DNA of 64,000 nucleotides, taken from NCBI RefSeq assembly GCF_037042905.1, contig NC_087262.1, forward strand, positions 25,485,001-25,549,000. The letters run 5' to 3'. Under the pieces are notes generated by a model that was given only the letters and a program-made list of their open reading frames with translations, did not search any database and was not told the origin of the DNA. The first letter of the stretch is position 1. Each line of letters opens with the position of its first letter. This DNA is from Lytechinus pictus (taxonomy: Eukaryota; Echinodermata; Echinoidea; Temnopleuroida; Toxopneustidae). The position numbers and the translations under genes are program-made. Below are positions 62,931 through 64,000 of this stretch, piece after piece.

Positions 62931-64000
62931 TGCTAAAAAAATTCCCTTGAAGTTTATTTTGTGATTCCAATTGGTATCTTTTTCATTTCCAGTCGGTGTT
63001 TATATACTTTTTTTTTTAAATAGAATTGAACATCATCGCTATGTAGTTTATAAATCGTTGATTTTCTTTATTCAGGAAAAGGTCCCTAAGAAATCATGGA
63101 AATAATTATGCTTGACCTGAAACCACAGAAAGAATTATTGCCTAACATGCATAATGCCCTGATGAAGCTATTATGAAATCCGTTATGACATAGAGCCCAA
63201 CCACTGCCGACAGCTTCCGCAATTGTTACTGAGAACACTTGCCATATTCATGATATCTGTCGTCTTTCCTATTTACTTTCTTGCCTCCGCTCTCTAAACC
63301 ATTGTGCGAGATACATGACAATTTATCGCGCTGAAAATCAGCGACTTACTTCCATTCTTATCCCGGGGCGATCGGGCGACACACGCCAGAAATGTTGGCT
63401 AATATTCGCCATTCTACGTGCTTTATCACGCGCAACCAGCATGAGATTGAAATGTTCTCTGTCATGTCCAATTTATCCTTCTTAATATTTATTAGCCCTT
63501 TTCTGCAAATCTCGTTTGCCGTTTTTTTATTAAACGATGTTCGCATTTTTCCATTTATATACCCTAAAGACATATTGACCATCTGATCGTGCAATTTCCA
63601 ATATCAAGTCAAGGCAAATTGCACCTTATAACTTCCTTAGACTGAGATAAAGTGTGTTCTGGTCATGAGATCGAAAAGCCCCAAAGGGAATTCGATTTTT
63701 GTTTCTTAATGCAGCTTATATACAATATAATATTTCATAACGAAATGCCTGGTCAGAAATCAACACTGTTTTATGTGAGTCACATGTACTGGACACAGGA
63801 ATGCATGTATGGAACAACAGGTCAATATTTGGCCCAGTGGTCGTGTTTTTAGTATTCTTGAAAACCTGAAGAGCAGTCCTTTGCTGTTGTTGTATTTTCA
63901 TTAAAAGTAGTAGCATTTTTCATGACATTAAAAGTACTTGAACACTTACAATTGACGGGTTCTCAGGGGCGGAGATGTCCCTTCCCCTGGTTAAAAATCT
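62931..64000. other. Intergenic, no gene seen
   Basis: No supported gene to the window end. The last bases GGTTCTCAGGGGCGGAGATG recall the GGGGCG-type repeat ends noted elsewhere. Confidence 0.45.

Overview
The window looks like animal nuclear DNA, most likely from a sea urchin or a close echinoderm relative. Three things point that way: a deuterostome Pitx-type homeobox exon, a tRNA-Thr-derived SINE of a kind I recall from sea urchin genomes, and many foldback MITEs and long poly(G)/poly(C) runs in AT-rich, gene-poor sequence. The assignment to echinoderm is inference from memory of these families, not from a search.

Layout. Positions 1-6391 are read as the 3' part of the last intron of Pitx. 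Positions 6392-6949 are its terminal coding exon, holding the end of the homeodomain, the Pitx-specific middle region and the OAR motif, followed by an AT-rich probable 3' UTR. The earlier Pitx exons are not in the window. Downstream there is no other confident protein-coding gene in about 57 kb. It holds one intact tRNA-Gln(TTG) gene (13693-13764), a probable tRNA-derived SINE with a GAATT tail (60551-60800), a tRNA-Thr-derived SINE on the minus strand (18190-18530), 3' ends of SINE/LINE-like elements, at least seven foldback or MITE elements from several families, and large microsatellites. Two short open frames deserve a look. One is a minus-strand segment at 32048-32512 that resembles the central part of gustatory-receptor-like seven-transmembrane proteins and is broken by an in-frame stop. 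The other is a GC-raised island at 5106-5402 inside the Pitx intron.

How it fits together. Pitx is a developmental transcription factor and a classic target of Nodal signalling in left-right patterning, so the long non-coding flank may carry cis-regulatory DNA. I point to a palindromic K50-homeodomain site, a TAATCC cluster, a Smad-type CAGAC/GTCTG cluster, two perfect RFX X-boxes and a paired CACGTG motif as candidates. These are motif readings only. I found no new multi-gene system such as an operon, CRISPR array or prophage. The most informative structure is in the mobile elements: a MITE split by a second insertion with an 8-bp duplication, an 819-bp near-complete foldback, and SINE/LINE-like 3' ends that share tail and hairpin architecture.
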